This document shows, one piece after another, positions 1 through 8,381 of a stretch of 64,000 nucleotides of DNA. Position numbers and translations under genes: made by a program. This stretch comes from Imbroritus primus (GTDB taxonomy: Bacteria; Pseudomonadota; Gammaproteobacteria; Burkholderiales; Burkholderiaceae). A model generated the notes under the pieces. It saw nothing but the letters and a program-made list of their open reading frames with translations, searched no databases and had not been told where the DNA came from. Location of the stretch: positions 1,550,001 through 1,614,000 of the forward strand of contig NZ_OZ201293.1 of the NCBI RefSeq assembly GCF_964332355.1, in the 5' to 3' direction. The first letter of the stretch is position 1, and every line of letters begins with the position of its first letter.

Positions 1-194
1 TGATGGCACTCGCCAACCACATTACCCGCACCGGGATGAGCCAGGCCCAGGCTGCCGAAGTCCTGGGCGTGACCCAGCCCCGCGTTTCCGATCTGATGCG
101 GGGCAAGATCAACCTCTTTGGTCTCGATGCCCTGGTCAATATGACCACGGCTGCCGGGCTTCATATCGAAATGCGGGTGCTCGAAGCCGCCTGA
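1..194 (+). CDS. XRE-family HTH regulator (HigA-like antitoxin type), 5' part missing
   Basis: The C-terminal end of a small helix-turn-helix protein, cut by the left edge of the window. The visible 63 residues carry a Cro/C1-type HTH: MSQAQAAEVLGVTQPRVSD is the recognition region, followed by LMRGKINLFGLDALVNM. Proteins of this compact XRE type are normally 90-110 residues with 20-40 residues before this point, so the ATG at base 3 is probably internal. Many relatives are antitoxins of HigBA-type modules with the toxin gene just upstream, but that region lies outside the window. The HTH call is firm; the antitoxin role is only a family-level possibility. Confidence 0.75.
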   Translation, partial: MALANHITRTGMSQAQAAEVLGVTQPRVSDLMRGKINLFGLDALVNMTTAAGLHIEMRVLEAA

Positions 195-233
195 ATTGCG
201 CGGCATTCGCTACCCGACCTGTCTGCCGGTCGC

Positions 234-914
234 CTACCAGCCGCTACGCGTTCCCGGCTGCAGCTTGCGCAGGCGCGAGGCCAGGCCGTCGGCGATTTCG
301 GTGTGGTCGGCCTGCCGGGCAAAGTCGACGGCGGTCATGTTGCGCTGGTTCTTGAGCGTTACCACCGCGCCTTCATCGAGCAGCAGTTTGACCAGGTGGA
401 TGTTGCCGCTGCGCGCGGCCATCATCAGCGGTGTGGTGAGATTCGGGCTTTCGGCATCGACGTAGGCGGCGTGGTCGAGCAGATAGCGGGCGATCTCCAG
501 ATGCCCGCCGGCTGCAGCGTAGTGCAGCGGCGCCCAGCCTTTCTTGTTGACTTCGGCATCGTGCTTCTCCACCAGGATCTTGACGATATCGAAATGCCCA
601 CGTAGCGCGGCCAGCATCAGGGCGTTTTCGCTGCTGCGGTTCTCGGCGTCCGGGTCAAGCTTGGGCGATTTGAGCAATTCCCTGGCCGCTTCGAGCGCAT
701 TCTCCTGGATTGCGCTGATCAGCAGCGGCGTGCCCTTGGCATCGGTACCGTTGGGATCAGCGCCCTTGGCCAGCAACTGCCTGATGCCCCAGGCGTTATC
801 CAGCTCCACGGCCTTGCGCAGATCTTCAGCCGGCCCTGCCCAGGCGGCCCCGTGCACGCACAGCAGAATGGCCAGGAAAGCCGGTAGGGCCTGGAAAATT
901 CTCACTAATGACAT
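234..914 (-). CDS. Secreted ankyrin-repeat protein
   Basis: A 226-residue protein with an N-terminal signal peptide (MSLVRIFQ, a hydrophobic core, and a likely cut after AAWA near residue 26), so it should be periplasmic. The mature part is about five ankyrin repeats. GADPN, APLHYAAAGGHLEIARYLL and LLLDEGAVV are typical repeat pieces at roughly residues 30-210. Ankyrin repeats bind proteins; no catalytic residues are visible and the partner is unknown. It is the last gene of the leftward mltG-tmk-holB-pilZ-tatD string, starting 4 bp after the tatD stop, so it is probably co-transcribed. The fold is clear from the repeats; the function is not known. Confidence 0.88.
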   Translation of the reverse strand: MSLVRIFQALPAFLAILLCVHGAAWAGPAEDLRKAVELDNAWGIRQLLAKGADPNGTDAKGTPLLISAIQENALEAARELLKSPKLDPDAENRSSENALMLAALRGHFDIVKILVEKHDAEVNKKGWAPLHYAAAGGHLEIARYLLDHAAYVDAESPNLTTPLMMAARSGNIHLVKLLLDEGAVVTLKNQRNMTAVDFARQADHTEIADGLASRLRKLQPGTRSGW

Positions 915-918
915 GAAA

Positions 919-1701
919 TTATCGTTCTATCTTGTTGAATAGGCGGAAAAAATTATCCGTCGTCTGTTCAGCGACCTGTTCCAGCGGAAGCCCGCGCAGC
1001 GTTGCAATACACTCGCCGACATGGCGCACCCAGGCCGGCTGGTTGGTCTTGCCACGATACGGCACAGGCGCGAGATACGGTGAATCGGTTTCAATCAGCA
1101 TGCGGTCCAGCGGGACTTTTTTCGCAGTCTCCTGCAGGTCGGCCGCACTCTTGAAGGTCACGATACCGGAGAAGGAAATGTGGAATCCCAGGTCGAGAGC
1201 ACGCTTTGCGACGTCCCATGTCTCCGTGAAGCAATGCATCACGCCACCGGCCTCGCCTGCCTGCTCCTCGGCCATCAGCCGCAGCGTATCCTCGGCCGAG
1301 GCGCGGGTGTGGATCACCAGCGGTTTCCCGGTTTGCCGTGCCGCGGCGATATGGACGCGGAAGCGTTCGCGCTGCCACTCCATGTCGGCGATGCTGCGGC
1401 CGTTCAGGCGGTAGTAATCGAGCCCGGTTTCGCCGATGCCGACTACACGCGGATTGTCGGCAAGCGCCACAAGCTGTTCCACGCTGGGTTCGCTGACGTC
1501 CTCGGTGTCGGGGTGCACGCCCACCGTGGCATACAGGTTCGGATGGGTTTCGGCCAACGCGAGCACATTGGGAAACGCTTCGAGCGTGACGGAAATGCAC
1601 AGCGCGTGCGTCACCTGATTGTCCCGCATATTGGCCAGCAGTTCGGGCATGCGGCTCGCGAAATCTGGAAAATCCAGGTGGCAATGTGAGTCAACAAACA
1701 T
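919..1701 (-). CDS. tatD: TatD-family metal-dependent DNase
   Basis: A 260-residue TatD/YcfH hydrolase, a TIM-barrel metalloenzyme of the amidohydrolase superfamily with 3'-5' DNase and repair functions in studied members. The metal ligands are visible in order: DSHCHLDFP at residues 4-12, the Glu in GIGETGLDYY near 92-101, VIHTR near 130, HCFTE near 156, and the Asp in ETDSPYLAP near 204-213. Length is normal for the family (about 260). It lies between pilZ and the ankyrin gene in the replication/pilus operon. The start at 1701 gives the canonical MFVDSHCH opening. It could be the YcfH paralog rather than TatD itself; the two cannot be separated on motifs alone. Confidence 0.93.
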   Translation of the reverse strand: MFVDSHCHLDFPDFASRMPELLANMRDNQVTHALCISVTLEAFPNVLALAETHPNLYATVGVHPDTEDVSEPSVEQLVALADNPRVVGIGETGLDYYRLNGRSIADMEWQRERFRVHIAAARQTGKPLVIHTRASAEDTLRLMAEEQAGEAGGVMHCFTETWDVAKRALDLGFHISFSGIVTFKSAADLQETAKKVPLDRMLIETDSPYLAPVPYRGKTNQPAWVRHVGECIATLRGLPLEQVAEQTTDNFFRLFNKIER

Positions 1702-1736
1702 TTTTAAATCAATTGCTTATGTATGAATTCAGAGAA

Positions 1737-1751
1737 GTGACTTAAAGTCAC
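1737..1751. repeat. 15-bp palindrome upstream of tatD
   Basis: A perfect inverted repeat, GTGACTT-A-AAGTCAC, lies 36 bp upstream of the tatD start in an AT-rich stretch between pilZ and tatD. It could be an operator or a small hairpin. No run of T follows it on either strand, so it is not a clear terminator. Confidence 0.4.
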
Positions 1752-1918
1752 GCAAGCCATCTGATACGGCATTGCAATGCATGGGTGCTCAGCCTTCAGG
1801 CCGGCTGCATCGCGTGGATGCACGCAAAAGACGGCGTGCCGTCGCGCCAGTCTGCGGTCAGCCGACGCGCGGTGCTGCAGTCTGCTGCGCTCCTAAGCTG
1901 CGCCGCTGCCGTGCCCTC

Positions 1919-2335
1919 TTACAGCGTCTGTGTCGGCCGTTGCGAAGCCAGGGTCTTGCCAAGCAGTTCCTCGACCGTTCGGCGCAGTGCGCGCCCCTGG
2001 TCATCATCACCCAACTGCACGCCGATACCCGGCGTCTTGTTGGCCAGGCCGACCGGCGTGATCCACGCCACGCGCCCGGCTACCTGATACTTGTTGGGTC
2101 GGTCAAACAGCGAAAGCACCAGGAAAACTTCTTCACCCAGCCGGTAAGGCCGGTTGCTTGGAACGAAGATGCCGCCGTTTTTGAGGAAAGGCATATAGGC
2201 GGCATACAAACCCGCCTGGTCCTTGATGGCCAGCGATACCACGCCAGGGCGCGGCATGCCTGAACCACCTAGCGTTCTTGGTGCGGCATCGGAAATCGGA
2301 CGGGTCACAAGTGGATCGCGCGAGTCGGCGCTCAT
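1919..2335 (-). CDS. pilZ: PilZ-domain protein, type IV pilus assembly type
   Basis: A 138-residue single-domain PilZ protein. The core beta-barrel strands are recognisable: NGGIFVPSNRPYRLGEEVF, then YQVAGRVAWITP and GIGVQL. The RxxxR c-di-GMP-binding motif expected before the barrel is not visible, as in the founding Pseudomonas PilZ, which works in type IV pilus biogenesis without binding c-di-GMP. The gene overlaps the end of holB by 4 bp (ATGA). The holB-pilZ-tatD order is conserved in many beta- and gamma-proteobacteria and supports the pilus-type assignment. Length and start are normal. Confidence 0.9.
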   Translation of the reverse strand: MSADSRDPLVTRPISDAAPRTLGGSGMPRPGVVSLAIKDQAGLYAAYMPFLKNGGIFVPSNRPYRLGEEVFLVLSLFDRPNKYQVAGRVAWITPVGLANKTPGIGVQLGDDDQGRALRRTVEELLGKTLASQRPTQTL

Positions 2336-3384
2336 GGGCGGGCATTCTCCGTGACAAACATGCGGCGATACTCCAGAAACACGCTTTCCAGCACCAGGCG
2401 GGCTGCAAGCGGATGATGCTCATGCCGCCGCCGTTCCTGCACGGCACGCAGCATGGTCTGCAATGCCAGCGGCTCAACCTGGGCGGCGCACGCGGCGGCC
2501 GCTTCGGCATGGGCCGGAAAATAGCGGGGACGCCCTGCCATTCTCAGCGAAATCAGGTCGAACAGCCAGCGCTGCAGGGTCCCGAATACCAATGGCAGTG
2601 GTGTTTTCTGCAACAGTTCGGCAGCCGCCAAGGGCTCGAACTTACCGGCGCGCGCCAACTGCGCGACCAGCGCGGCCAGTTGTGGGCGCTCATCGGCGCC
2701 GGCGGCTTCCAGCGCGGCTAGTGGCGCATTGCCCGATTCCGCCAGCAAGGCGGCGGCATCCGGTACGCCTTGCGTCTTGAGCCAGGCGAGCGCGGCCTCG
2801 TGGCGCGGCGGCTGCACAGCATACTGGCGGCAGCGCGACAGAATCGTCGGCAGCAGTCGGTCAATCCGGTCAGTAATCAATAAAAACAAGGTACTGGATG
2901 GCGGTTCTTCAAGTGTTTTCAGCAGGGCGTTGGCTGCCTCCACTGGCAGCATTTCCAGTGGATACATCACCACCACGCGCCAGCCGCCGCGGTGTGTGCC
3001 GACGCCAACGGCATCGATCAAGCGGCGCACTTGCTCGATACGGATGATCTTGCTGGGAGCCTTCTTCTTGCTGCCTTCCTTGCTTTCCTTGCCACCCTCG
3101 CCGCTTTCGCTGCCTTCGGATTCGTCATCGAGGGCTTCCGGCCGGACCAGATGAAAATCAGGGTGATTCCCCTGCCCGAACCAGTGGCAGGACTCACACT
3201 GTCCGCAGGCCTGGCCGTCGGCAGCCGGCGTGCTGCACAACAGGGCCTGGCCAAAGGCCATGGCCAGTGCGCGTTTGCCAATGCCGGCCTGACCATGGAG
3301 CAGTACAGCATGGGGCATCTGCGGACGCAGTGCGTTCAGTGCTTGCCAGTCCTCAGCTTGCCACGGAAAAATCATGAATTTCAA
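2332..3384 (-). CDS. holB: DNA polymerase III subunit delta'
   Basis: The 350-residue clamp-loader subunit delta'. It has a degenerate Walker A (GQAGIGKRAL near residue 31), a zinc module (CGQCESCHWFGQGNHPDFH near 60-80), LKTLEEPP, and the sensor-1 type SRC motif (ILSRCRQ). The lysine in GKR replaces part of the ATPase loop, as expected for this non-hydrolysing subunit. Between the zinc module and the IRIEQVRRL helix there is a charged insert of about 35 residues, first acidic (ESEGSESGEGG) and then lysine-rich. Delta' in E. coli is about 334 residues, so the insert explains most of the extra length. The gene sits between tmk and pilZ, as in many proteobacteria. Confidence 0.95.
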   Translation of the reverse strand: MKFMIFPWQAEDWQALNALRPQMPHAVLLHGQAGIGKRALAMAFGQALLCSTPAADGQACGQCESCHWFGQGNHPDFHLVRPEALDDESEGSESGEGGKESKEGSKKKAPSKIIRIEQVRRLIDAVGVGTHRGGWRVVVMYPLEMLPVEAANALLKTLEEPPSSTLFLLITDRIDRLLPTILSRCRQYAVQPPRHEAALAWLKTQGVPDAAALLAESGNAPLAALEAAGADERPQLAALVAQLARAGKFEPLAAAELLQKTPLPLVFGTLQRWLFDLISLRMAGRPRYFPAHAEAAAACAAQVEPLALQTMLRAVQERRRHEHHPLAARLVLESVFLEYRRMFVTENARP

Positions 3385-3447
3385 TAGGTTATGGATTATT
3401 TCAAGAAATGACGTGAAGACTTTCGCTGTGGAAAAATTCCTTCGAAA

Positions 3448-4086
3448 TCAAATTCTTGTGATCAATTCTTCAAGTTTAACGCGAATGGCATCAATGGGTT
3501 CCGTTGCGTCGATCACGACGTAGCGTGCCGGTGCCTCTGCCACGCGCCGCAGGTATTCCGCCCGCGTCCGCTCGAAAAAGGCGCGGGTCTCCGCCTCGAA
3601 CTTGTCGGGCGCGCGGGTTTGCGCCAGTCGTGCACTGGCGGTCTCTACGGGGACGTCGAAGAGCAATGTCAGGTCGGGCCGCAGATCTTCCTGCACCCAG
3701 TGCTCCAGGGCCTCCAGCTTCTCGCGCGCCAGCCCGCGCCCACCGCCCTGGTAGGCAAAGGTAGCGTCGGTGAAGCGGTCGGAAATCACCCAGTCACCAC
3801 GCGCCAGCGCCGGCTCGATGATCTCGGCGATATGCTCGCGGCGCGCGGCAAACATCAGCAGCGCCTCGGTTTCCAGATGCATCTTGCGATGCAGGAGCAG
3901 TTCACGCAGTTGCTCGCCAAGGGCGGTACCGCCCGGCTCGCGCGTGGTCACGACCTTGCGCGCGGGGCTTGCCTGCCCGTGGCCCTGGGCTCCCAGCCGC
4001 TGCCGTAACAGGTCGGCGAACCATTCGAGGTGGGTGCTCTTGCCGGCACCGTCGATGCCTTCGAACGTGATGAATTTTCCGCGCAT
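3448..4086 (-). CDS. tmk: Thymidylate kinase
   Basis: dTMP kinase, which makes dTDP for DNA synthesis. The chosen start at 4086 gives MRGKFITFEGIDGAGKSTH, the canonical N-terminus with its P-loop; a longer reading frame to 4188 overlaps mltG and has no family sequence. Other family marks are the DRFTDATFAYQGGGR segment near residue 95 (DR motif plus lid region) and TTREPGGT near 47. The product is 212 residues, the usual size. The end of mltG and the tmk start are one base apart, and holB follows after 63 bp, giving an mltG-tmk-holB string common in proteobacteria. Confidence 0.96.
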   Translation of the reverse strand: MRGKFITFEGIDGAGKSTHLEWFADLLRQRLGAQGHGQASPARKVVTTREPGGTALGEQLRELLLHRKMHLETEALLMFAARREHIAEIIEPALARGDWVISDRFTDATFAYQGGGRGLAREKLEALEHWVQEDLRPDLTLLFDVPVETASARLAQTRAPDKFEAETRAFFERTRAEYLRRVAEAPARYVVIDATEPIDAIRVKLEELITRI

Positions 4087-4087
4087 G

Positions 4088-5083
4088 TCATTTACCGCGT
4101 TGATACTGGTTAACTGCCCGGTTGTGCTCGGGCAGCGTGGCGGAAAAATGGCTGGTGCCATCTCCGCGCGCCACGAAATAGAGTGCATCGCTGGGCGCCG
4201 GGGCTACCGCGGCCATCAGGGATGCCGCGCCCGGCAGCGCGATGGGCGTGGGCGGCAAACCCACGCGGGTGTAGGTATTGTACGGAGTGTCAGTCTGCAA
4301 GTCGCGCTTGCGGATGTTGCCGTCAAAGCGTTCGCCCATGCCGTAGATCACCGTAGGGTCGGTCTGCAGCAGCATGCCCTTGCGCAGGCGATTGATGAAC
4401 ACCGAGGCAATCATCGGCCGCTCGCTGGCCTGCCCGGTTTCCTTCTCGACGATGGAGGCAATGATCAGCACCTCGTAGGGGTTCTTGTATGGCAGGTTCG
4501 GCGCACGCGCAGCCCATGCGTCATCGAGCCGCTTGCGCATGGCGTCGTGTGCGCGGCGGTACAGGTCGAGATCGCTGCTGCCACGGGCGAACAGGTAGGT
4601 ATCGGGAAAGAACAGCCCTTCCGGATGACGTTCCTGGATGCCCAGCCGCTCGAGCAAGGCGGCGTCGGACATGCCGCGCGTCTCGTGGCGCAATGCCGGA
4701 TGCGCGTCGATTGCTGCGCGCATGCGCCGGAATTCCCAGCCTTCGATGACCGTCACCACATGGTGCGTCACCTCGCCGCGCGCGAGCTTGCCGAGGATCG
4801 ACCACGGCGTGGCGCCCTGCTCCAGCTCGTAGCCCCCAGCCTTGAGGTTGGCGCCATTGCCGCTCACGCGTGCCAGCAGTACGAACAGCAACTCCGGCAT
4901 GGCCACGCCGCCGCGTTCCAGCTGGCGCGCTACGCTCGGCACGGAAGAACCGGGCTTGATGATCACTTCCACCGGCGACGTGCGCAGCGTGACGGGGCGT
5001 TGCGCCCAATAGGTGAACAGCCCTCCTGCCAGCATAGCCAGCAACAGGACAAACAGCATCAGCCGGGTGAGGAATCGTCTCAT
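4088..5083 (-). CDS. mltG: Endolytic murein transglycosylase MltG
   Basis: A YceG-like lytic transglycosylase that cuts nascent peptidoglycan and is thought to end glycan chains. The start at 5083 gives a short basic tail plus one membrane helix (residues 4-25, LTRLMLFVLLLAMLAGG), so the enzyme is anchored facing the periplasm. The catalytic region holds ASIVEKETG with the essential Glu, then INRLRKGMLLQTDPTVIYG and YNTYTRVGLPPTPIALPG. The 331-residue length matches the family. The frame is open further upstream, but that extension is arginine/histidine-rich and has no membrane segment. It is the first gene of the mltG-tmk-holB-pilZ-tatD operon and is divergent from ygfZ. Confidence 0.95.
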   Translation of the reverse strand: MRRFLTRLMLFVLLLAMLAGGLFTYWAQRPVTLRTSPVEVIIKPGSSVPSVARQLERGGVAMPELLFVLLARVSGNGANLKAGGYELEQGATPWSILGKLARGEVTHHVVTVIEGWEFRRMRAAIDAHPALRHETRGMSDAALLERLGIQERHPEGLFFPDTYLFARGSSDLDLYRRAHDAMRKRLDDAWAARAPNLPYKNPYEVLIIASIVEKETGQASERPMIASVFINRLRKGMLLQTDPTVIYGMGERFDGNIRKRDLQTDTPYNTYTRVGLPPTPIALPGAASLMAAVAPAPSDALYFVARGDGTSHFSATLPEHNRAVNQYQRGK

Positions 5084-5308
5084 GAATGGTCGTGCGTCGC
5101 CGTGCAAACCGCGACGGTGGTATCGTTTGGGGTATGGCGGCATGCCGCGTTTGCATAGTGCGGCATGCTGCGGACCCGTATGATAAACCGGCAAGCACGG
5201 TGGATCATGCGAAACACGACTTCGCGGCGCCACGTTGCGGTTGCCAGCGGCACATCCGCCCGTGCGCCCATGCGCCCGACTCTTTAATTCCGGACGGTTT
5301 GTCCCAAC

Positions 5309-6319
5309 ATGCCAACCATGTTTACGACCCAATTCAGCATAAGCGAACAATTTGCCGCCGTGAGCGGCGGCTCGGTGGTCTGCGCTCCCAACGACATCAG
5401 CCTGATCCGCGTGACTGGCGATGATGCGGCGACCTTCCTGCACAGCCTGTTGACCAATGCCGTGGAAGACCTCGGCCTGGGCGAAGCCCGGCTCGCCGGG
5501 ATGTGCTCGCCCAAGGGGCGCCTGCAGGCCACCATGATGATGTGGCGCGACAACGAGGGGCTACTGCTGCAAGTCCCGGCCGACATCGCGCCGGGGCTGC
5601 AAAAGCGCCTGACGATGTTCAAGCTGCGCGCCAAGGTGATGCTGTCCAGTGCCGATGAGGTGCTGCGCGTATTCGGCACGGCCGGGCCCGATGCCTCCAA
5701 GAGCCTGGCCGCTTTCGGGCTCGAACTGCCCGCTAGCGTGTGGGGCGTGACGCATCAGCCGAACGGCACGGTGATTCGCCTGCCGGATGCGGCAGACCGC
5801 GAGCGCTATCAGGTCATCCTCGCGCACGAACAGGCGAGCGATGCATGGAAGGTCCTGTCCGCCACCCTGCTGCCGGTGGACACCGAGGTGTGGAACTGGC
5901 TGCACGTGCAGTCGGGCATCCCGCGCATCGTTACGGCCACGCAAGAGCAGTTCGTGCCGCAGATGATCAATTTCGAGGTCGTGGGCGGCGTCAATTTCCG
6001 CAAGGGGTGTTATCCCGGCCAGGAAGTCGTCGCGCGCAGCCAGTACCGTGGCACGCTCAAGCGCCGCATGTTCCTCGGCCATGTCGCCCTGGAAGGCCTC
6101 GACGTGCCGGCGCCAGGCACCGAGCTGTTCAGCGAGGCCGATGCTGGTCAGCCGTGCGGCATGGTAGTGAACGCGGCCGGCGCTCCCGACGGCGGCAGCC
6201 ATGTGCTGGCGGAACTGAAGCTGGACACCGTGGATACGCTCGTCCACGTCGGTTCCGCAACAGGCCCGACGCTCACGCTGGTGGCGCAGCCCTATGCGCT
6301 GCCAGTTGCAGAGAGCTGA
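5309..6319 (+). CDS. ygfZ: YgfZ/CAF17-type folate-binding Fe-S assembly protein
   Basis: A 336-residue YgfZ family protein. These resemble the glycine cleavage T-protein and help maintain certain [4Fe-4S] enzymes, MiaB among them, in a tetrahydrofolate-dependent way. The signature KGCYPGQEVVAR lies near residue 232 and includes the conserved cysteine. The N-terminal ISLIRVTGDDAATFLHSLLTN and the central FNLR-like folate region are also as expected. ATG 5309 is used; an ATG three codons later would give almost the same protein. The divergent gene is mltG, with 225 bp between them that must hold both promoters. It is followed by DUF4936 and NRDE genes on the same strand. Confidence 0.93.
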   Translation: MPTMFTTQFSISEQFAAVSGGSVVCAPNDISLIRVTGDDAATFLHSLLTNAVEDLGLGEARLAGMCSPKGRLQATMMMWRDNEGLLLQVPADIAPGLQKRLTMFKLRAKVMLSSADEVLRVFGTAGPDASKSLAAFGLELPASVWGVTHQPNGTVIRLPDAADRERYQVILAHEQASDAWKVLSATLLPVDTEVWNWLHVQSGIPRIVTATQEQFVPQMINFEVVGGVNFRKGCYPGQEVVARSQYRGTLKRRMFLGHVALEGLDVPAPGTELFSEADAGQPCGMVVNAAGAPDGGSHVLAELKLDTVDTLVHVGSATGPTLTLVAQPYALPVAES

Positions 6320-6349
6320 GCCGCCGCATCCATTGGAAAAGACCCCGCC

Positions 6350-6655
6350 ATGAGCCTCCACCTCTACGTCTATTTCAAGGTGCCCCAGACGGCCGCCGCC
6401 GACCTGCTGCCGCGCTGGTGGCACTGGCTCGACACGGTCGAGGATGCCACCGGCGTAGCGGGCTCGCTGTTGCGCCGGCCAGGCGTGGGCAGCGATGGAC
6501 TGCAGACCTGGATGGAGGCCTACCAGGACATTCCCGAGGCCTTTGCCGAGACGCTCGATCGCCTGTGGTCAGACCGGGGCCTGCAGCCGTTTCTGTCCGG
6601 CCCACGCCACACCGAACTGTTCGCCGACCAGGAACGGCCGGACATGGAGCGCTGA
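6350..6655 (+). CDS. DUF4936 family protein
   Basis: A 101-residue protein that opens MSLHLYVYFKVP and has RRPGVGSDGLQTWMEAY in the middle. It resembles the DUF4936 family found in Burkholderiales, small ferredoxin-like-fold proteins of unknown role. It has no signal peptide or membrane segment. It starts 30 bp after ygfZ and ends 3 bp before the NRDE gene, so the three are probably one transcript. No function can be assigned. Confidence 0.8.
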   Translation: MSLHLYVYFKVPQTAAADLLPRWWHWLDTVEDATGVAGSLLRRPGVGSDGLQTWMEAYQDIPEAFAETLDRLWSDRGLQPFLSGPRHTELFADQERPDMER

Positions 6656-6658
6656 ACG

Positions 6659-7468
6659 ATGTGCCTGATCTTGACCGCCTGGCATGCGCACCCTGACTAT
6701 GCCTTGGTGGTTGCCGCCAATCGCGACGAATTCTACGAACGCCCGGCCGATGCGCTGGGCTGGTGGGACGATGCGCCGGATATCCTCGCCGGCCGCGACC
6801 GCGCTGCCGTCAACGGCGCCAGCGGCACGTGGCTGGGCCTGGCCCAGGGTGGCCGCTTTGCGGCCCTGACCAACTACCGGGCGCCGTCCGAGAAACGTAC
6901 CGATGCCCGCTCGCGGGGCGAACTGGTGCGCGGCTTCCTCGCCGGCAGCGAACAGCCCGCCACTTTCCTGCACGACCTGCGGCCGCGCCAGGGTGTTTAC
7001 AACGGTTTCAATCTGCTGGCGTCCGATCTGCAGAGCCTGTGGTGGTACAGCAACCGCGCCGCCACCGGACTGCCGCAGCGTCTGCAGGCGGGCGTCTATG
7101 GTCTGTCGAATGCGCTGCTCGACACGCCCTGGCCCAAGGTGCGCAGCCGCGTGGCGGCGTTCGCGGAGGCCCTGGCGGCCGATACCGGGCGACGTGGCGC
7201 CAGCCTGTCACCCTATCTCGCTTTGCTGGCCGACACCCGCCAGCCGACCGACGACGCCTTGCCCGAAACTGGCGTGAGCCTGGAATGGGAACGCGTGCTG
7301 TCGTCGGCCTTTATCCGTTCGCCACGCTACGGCACGCGTGCCAGCACGGTCCTGCGTGTACGCCATGACGGCAGTTTCGACATGCTGGAACGCAGCTTCG
7401 ACGCCAGCGGCTGTATCGGCGAACGACACGAAAGCGGCGTGCTGCGGCACTCGTCGGAAACGGCCTGA
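6659..7468 (+). CDS. NRDE (TANGO2-like) family protein
   Basis: A 269-residue NRDE protein, named for the motif seen here as AANRDEFYERP at residues 20-30. The family begins with Met-Cys (MCLILTAW), and the Cys2 may act as an Ntn-hydrolase-type nucleophile after Met removal; that is inferred from the fold. The human homolog TANGO2 affects lipid/haem homeostasis, but the bacterial role is unsettled. Further marks are SGTWLGLAQGGRFAALTNYR and a C-terminal SSAFI block. It is the last gene of the ygfZ-DUF4936-NRDE transcript and runs convergently into the GNAT gene with only 6 bp between stops. Confidence 0.9.
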   Translation: MCLILTAWHAHPDYALVVAANRDEFYERPADALGWWDDAPDILAGRDRAAVNGASGTWLGLAQGGRFAALTNYRAPSEKRTDARSRGELVRGFLAGSEQPATFLHDLRPRQGVYNGFNLLASDLQSLWWYSNRAATGLPQRLQAGVYGLSNALLDTPWPKVRSRVAAFAEALAADTGRRGASLSPYLALLADTRQPTDDALPETGVSLEWERVLSSAFIRSPRYGTRASTVLRVRHDGSFDMLERSFDASGCIGERHESGVLRHSSETA

Positions 7469-7474
7469 CGCCGC

Positions 7475-7909
7475 TCAGCGCCCGTCCAGTGCCAGCCGCA
7501 TGGTGATGTGCTCGATACCGGCTTCCATAAAAATCTCGCCTTCACGCACAAAGCCGGCGCGCCGGTAGAACGCCTCGGCATGCGTCTGCGCATGCAGTAC
7601 GACCTCCGCGTAACCGAGTATGCGCGCCTGTGCGATCAGCGCTTGCAGGATGGCCATGCCGACGCCTGAGCCGCGTGCCTCGGCAAGTACCGCCATGCGC
7701 CCGATATGGCCATCCGGCAGCAGGCGGCCGGTGCCGACCGGCATGCCTTGCGCATCGGTGGCGATGGCGTGCCAGCAGTCCGCGTCAGCGGCATCCCATT
7801 CGAGTTCGGCAGGCACGCCTTGCTCTTCGACGAACACGCGCGTGCGGATGGCGCCCGCCACTGTCCCGACCTCATCCCAGCGTCCCAGGTGAATATGCTG
7901 TTCAGGCAT
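7475..7909 (-). CDS. GNAT-family N-acetyltransferase (ElaA/YjcF-like)
   Basis: A 144-residue acetyltransferase, taken from the ATG at 7909 (MPEQHIHLGRW). The N-terminal AIRTRVFVEEQGVPAELEWD and the acetyl-CoA loop region (AVLAEARGSGVGMAILQALI) are typical of the YjcF/ElaA branch. FYRRAGFVREGEIFMEAGI is the usual C-terminal beta-bulge region. The substrate is unknown. It overlaps the upstream thioesterase by 8 bp and is the last gene of the acyl-CoA operon, so an acyl or amine substrate linked to that pathway is possible but unproven. Confidence 0.85.
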   Translation of the reverse strand: MPEQHIHLGRWDEVGTVAGAIRTRVFVEEQGVPAELEWDAADADCWHAIATDAQGMPVGTGRLLPDGHIGRMAVLAEARGSGVGMAILQALIAQARILGYAEVVLHAQTHAEAFYRRAGFVREGEIFMEAGIEHITMRLALDGR

Positions 7910-8381
7910 GTGGCCCTCCGGTGTTCGATGAAGCGGCGTGCGACGATGACGCAGCCACGGGCGGCAGTATCTCGTACGCCGCGATACGGTCACGCATCAC
8001 GGCCGGCACCGGGACTGGCTGTCGCGTGCCCATGTCGGTGCTCACGTAGATCAGTTCGGCGCTGGCGACGTGGTCAGCGCCGCGATGCATCTCGATCAGG
8101 AACTGCAGGCTGGTGCGGCCGATGCGGGCGATGCGCCCGCACAACTCGAGCTCGTCATCGTAGCGCGCCGACATGTGGTACTCGACCGTGGACTTGACCA
8201 CGTACAGGTCCACGCCGCCTTCGAGGCGGTCCGGATAGCGCAGGCCGATGGTGCGCCAGTATTCGGTGACGCACACGTCCGCATACAGCAGGTAGTGCCC
8301 GTTGAACACCACGCTCTGGGAGTCGACCTCCGCCCAGCGTACGCGCAGCGGCACCTTGTGCCGGAAATCAGTTCGTGCCAT
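7902..8381 (-). CDS. Acyl-CoA thioesterase, 4-hydroxybenzoyl-CoA/YbgC hotdog type
   Basis: A 159-residue hotdog-fold thioesterase. The start at 8381 gives MARTDFRHKVPLRVRWAEVD. The active-site segment RVRWAEVDSQSVVFNGHYL matches the YbgC/FadM pattern in which an Asp/Glu after the Trp activates water. YHMSARYDDELELCGRIARIG is the second family block. It hydrolyses acyl-CoA; chain length cannot be read from the sequence. It overlaps the HSL esterase (14 bp) upstream and the GNAT gene (8 bp) downstream, so translation of the three is tightly coupled. Confidence 0.88.
   Translation of the reverse strand: MARTDFRHKVPLRVRWAEVDSQSVVFNGHYLLYADVCVTEYWRTIGLRYPDRLEGGVDLYVVKSTVEYHMSARYDDELELCGRIARIGRTSLQFLIEMHRGADHVASAELIYVSTDMGTRQPVPVPAVMRDRIAAYEILPPVAASSSHAASSNTGGPHA

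Noticed and set aside
5084..5443. Longer N-terminus for MltG
   Set aside because: It would place about 120 basic residues before the membrane anchor; the start at 5083 gives the standard short cytoplasmic tail.
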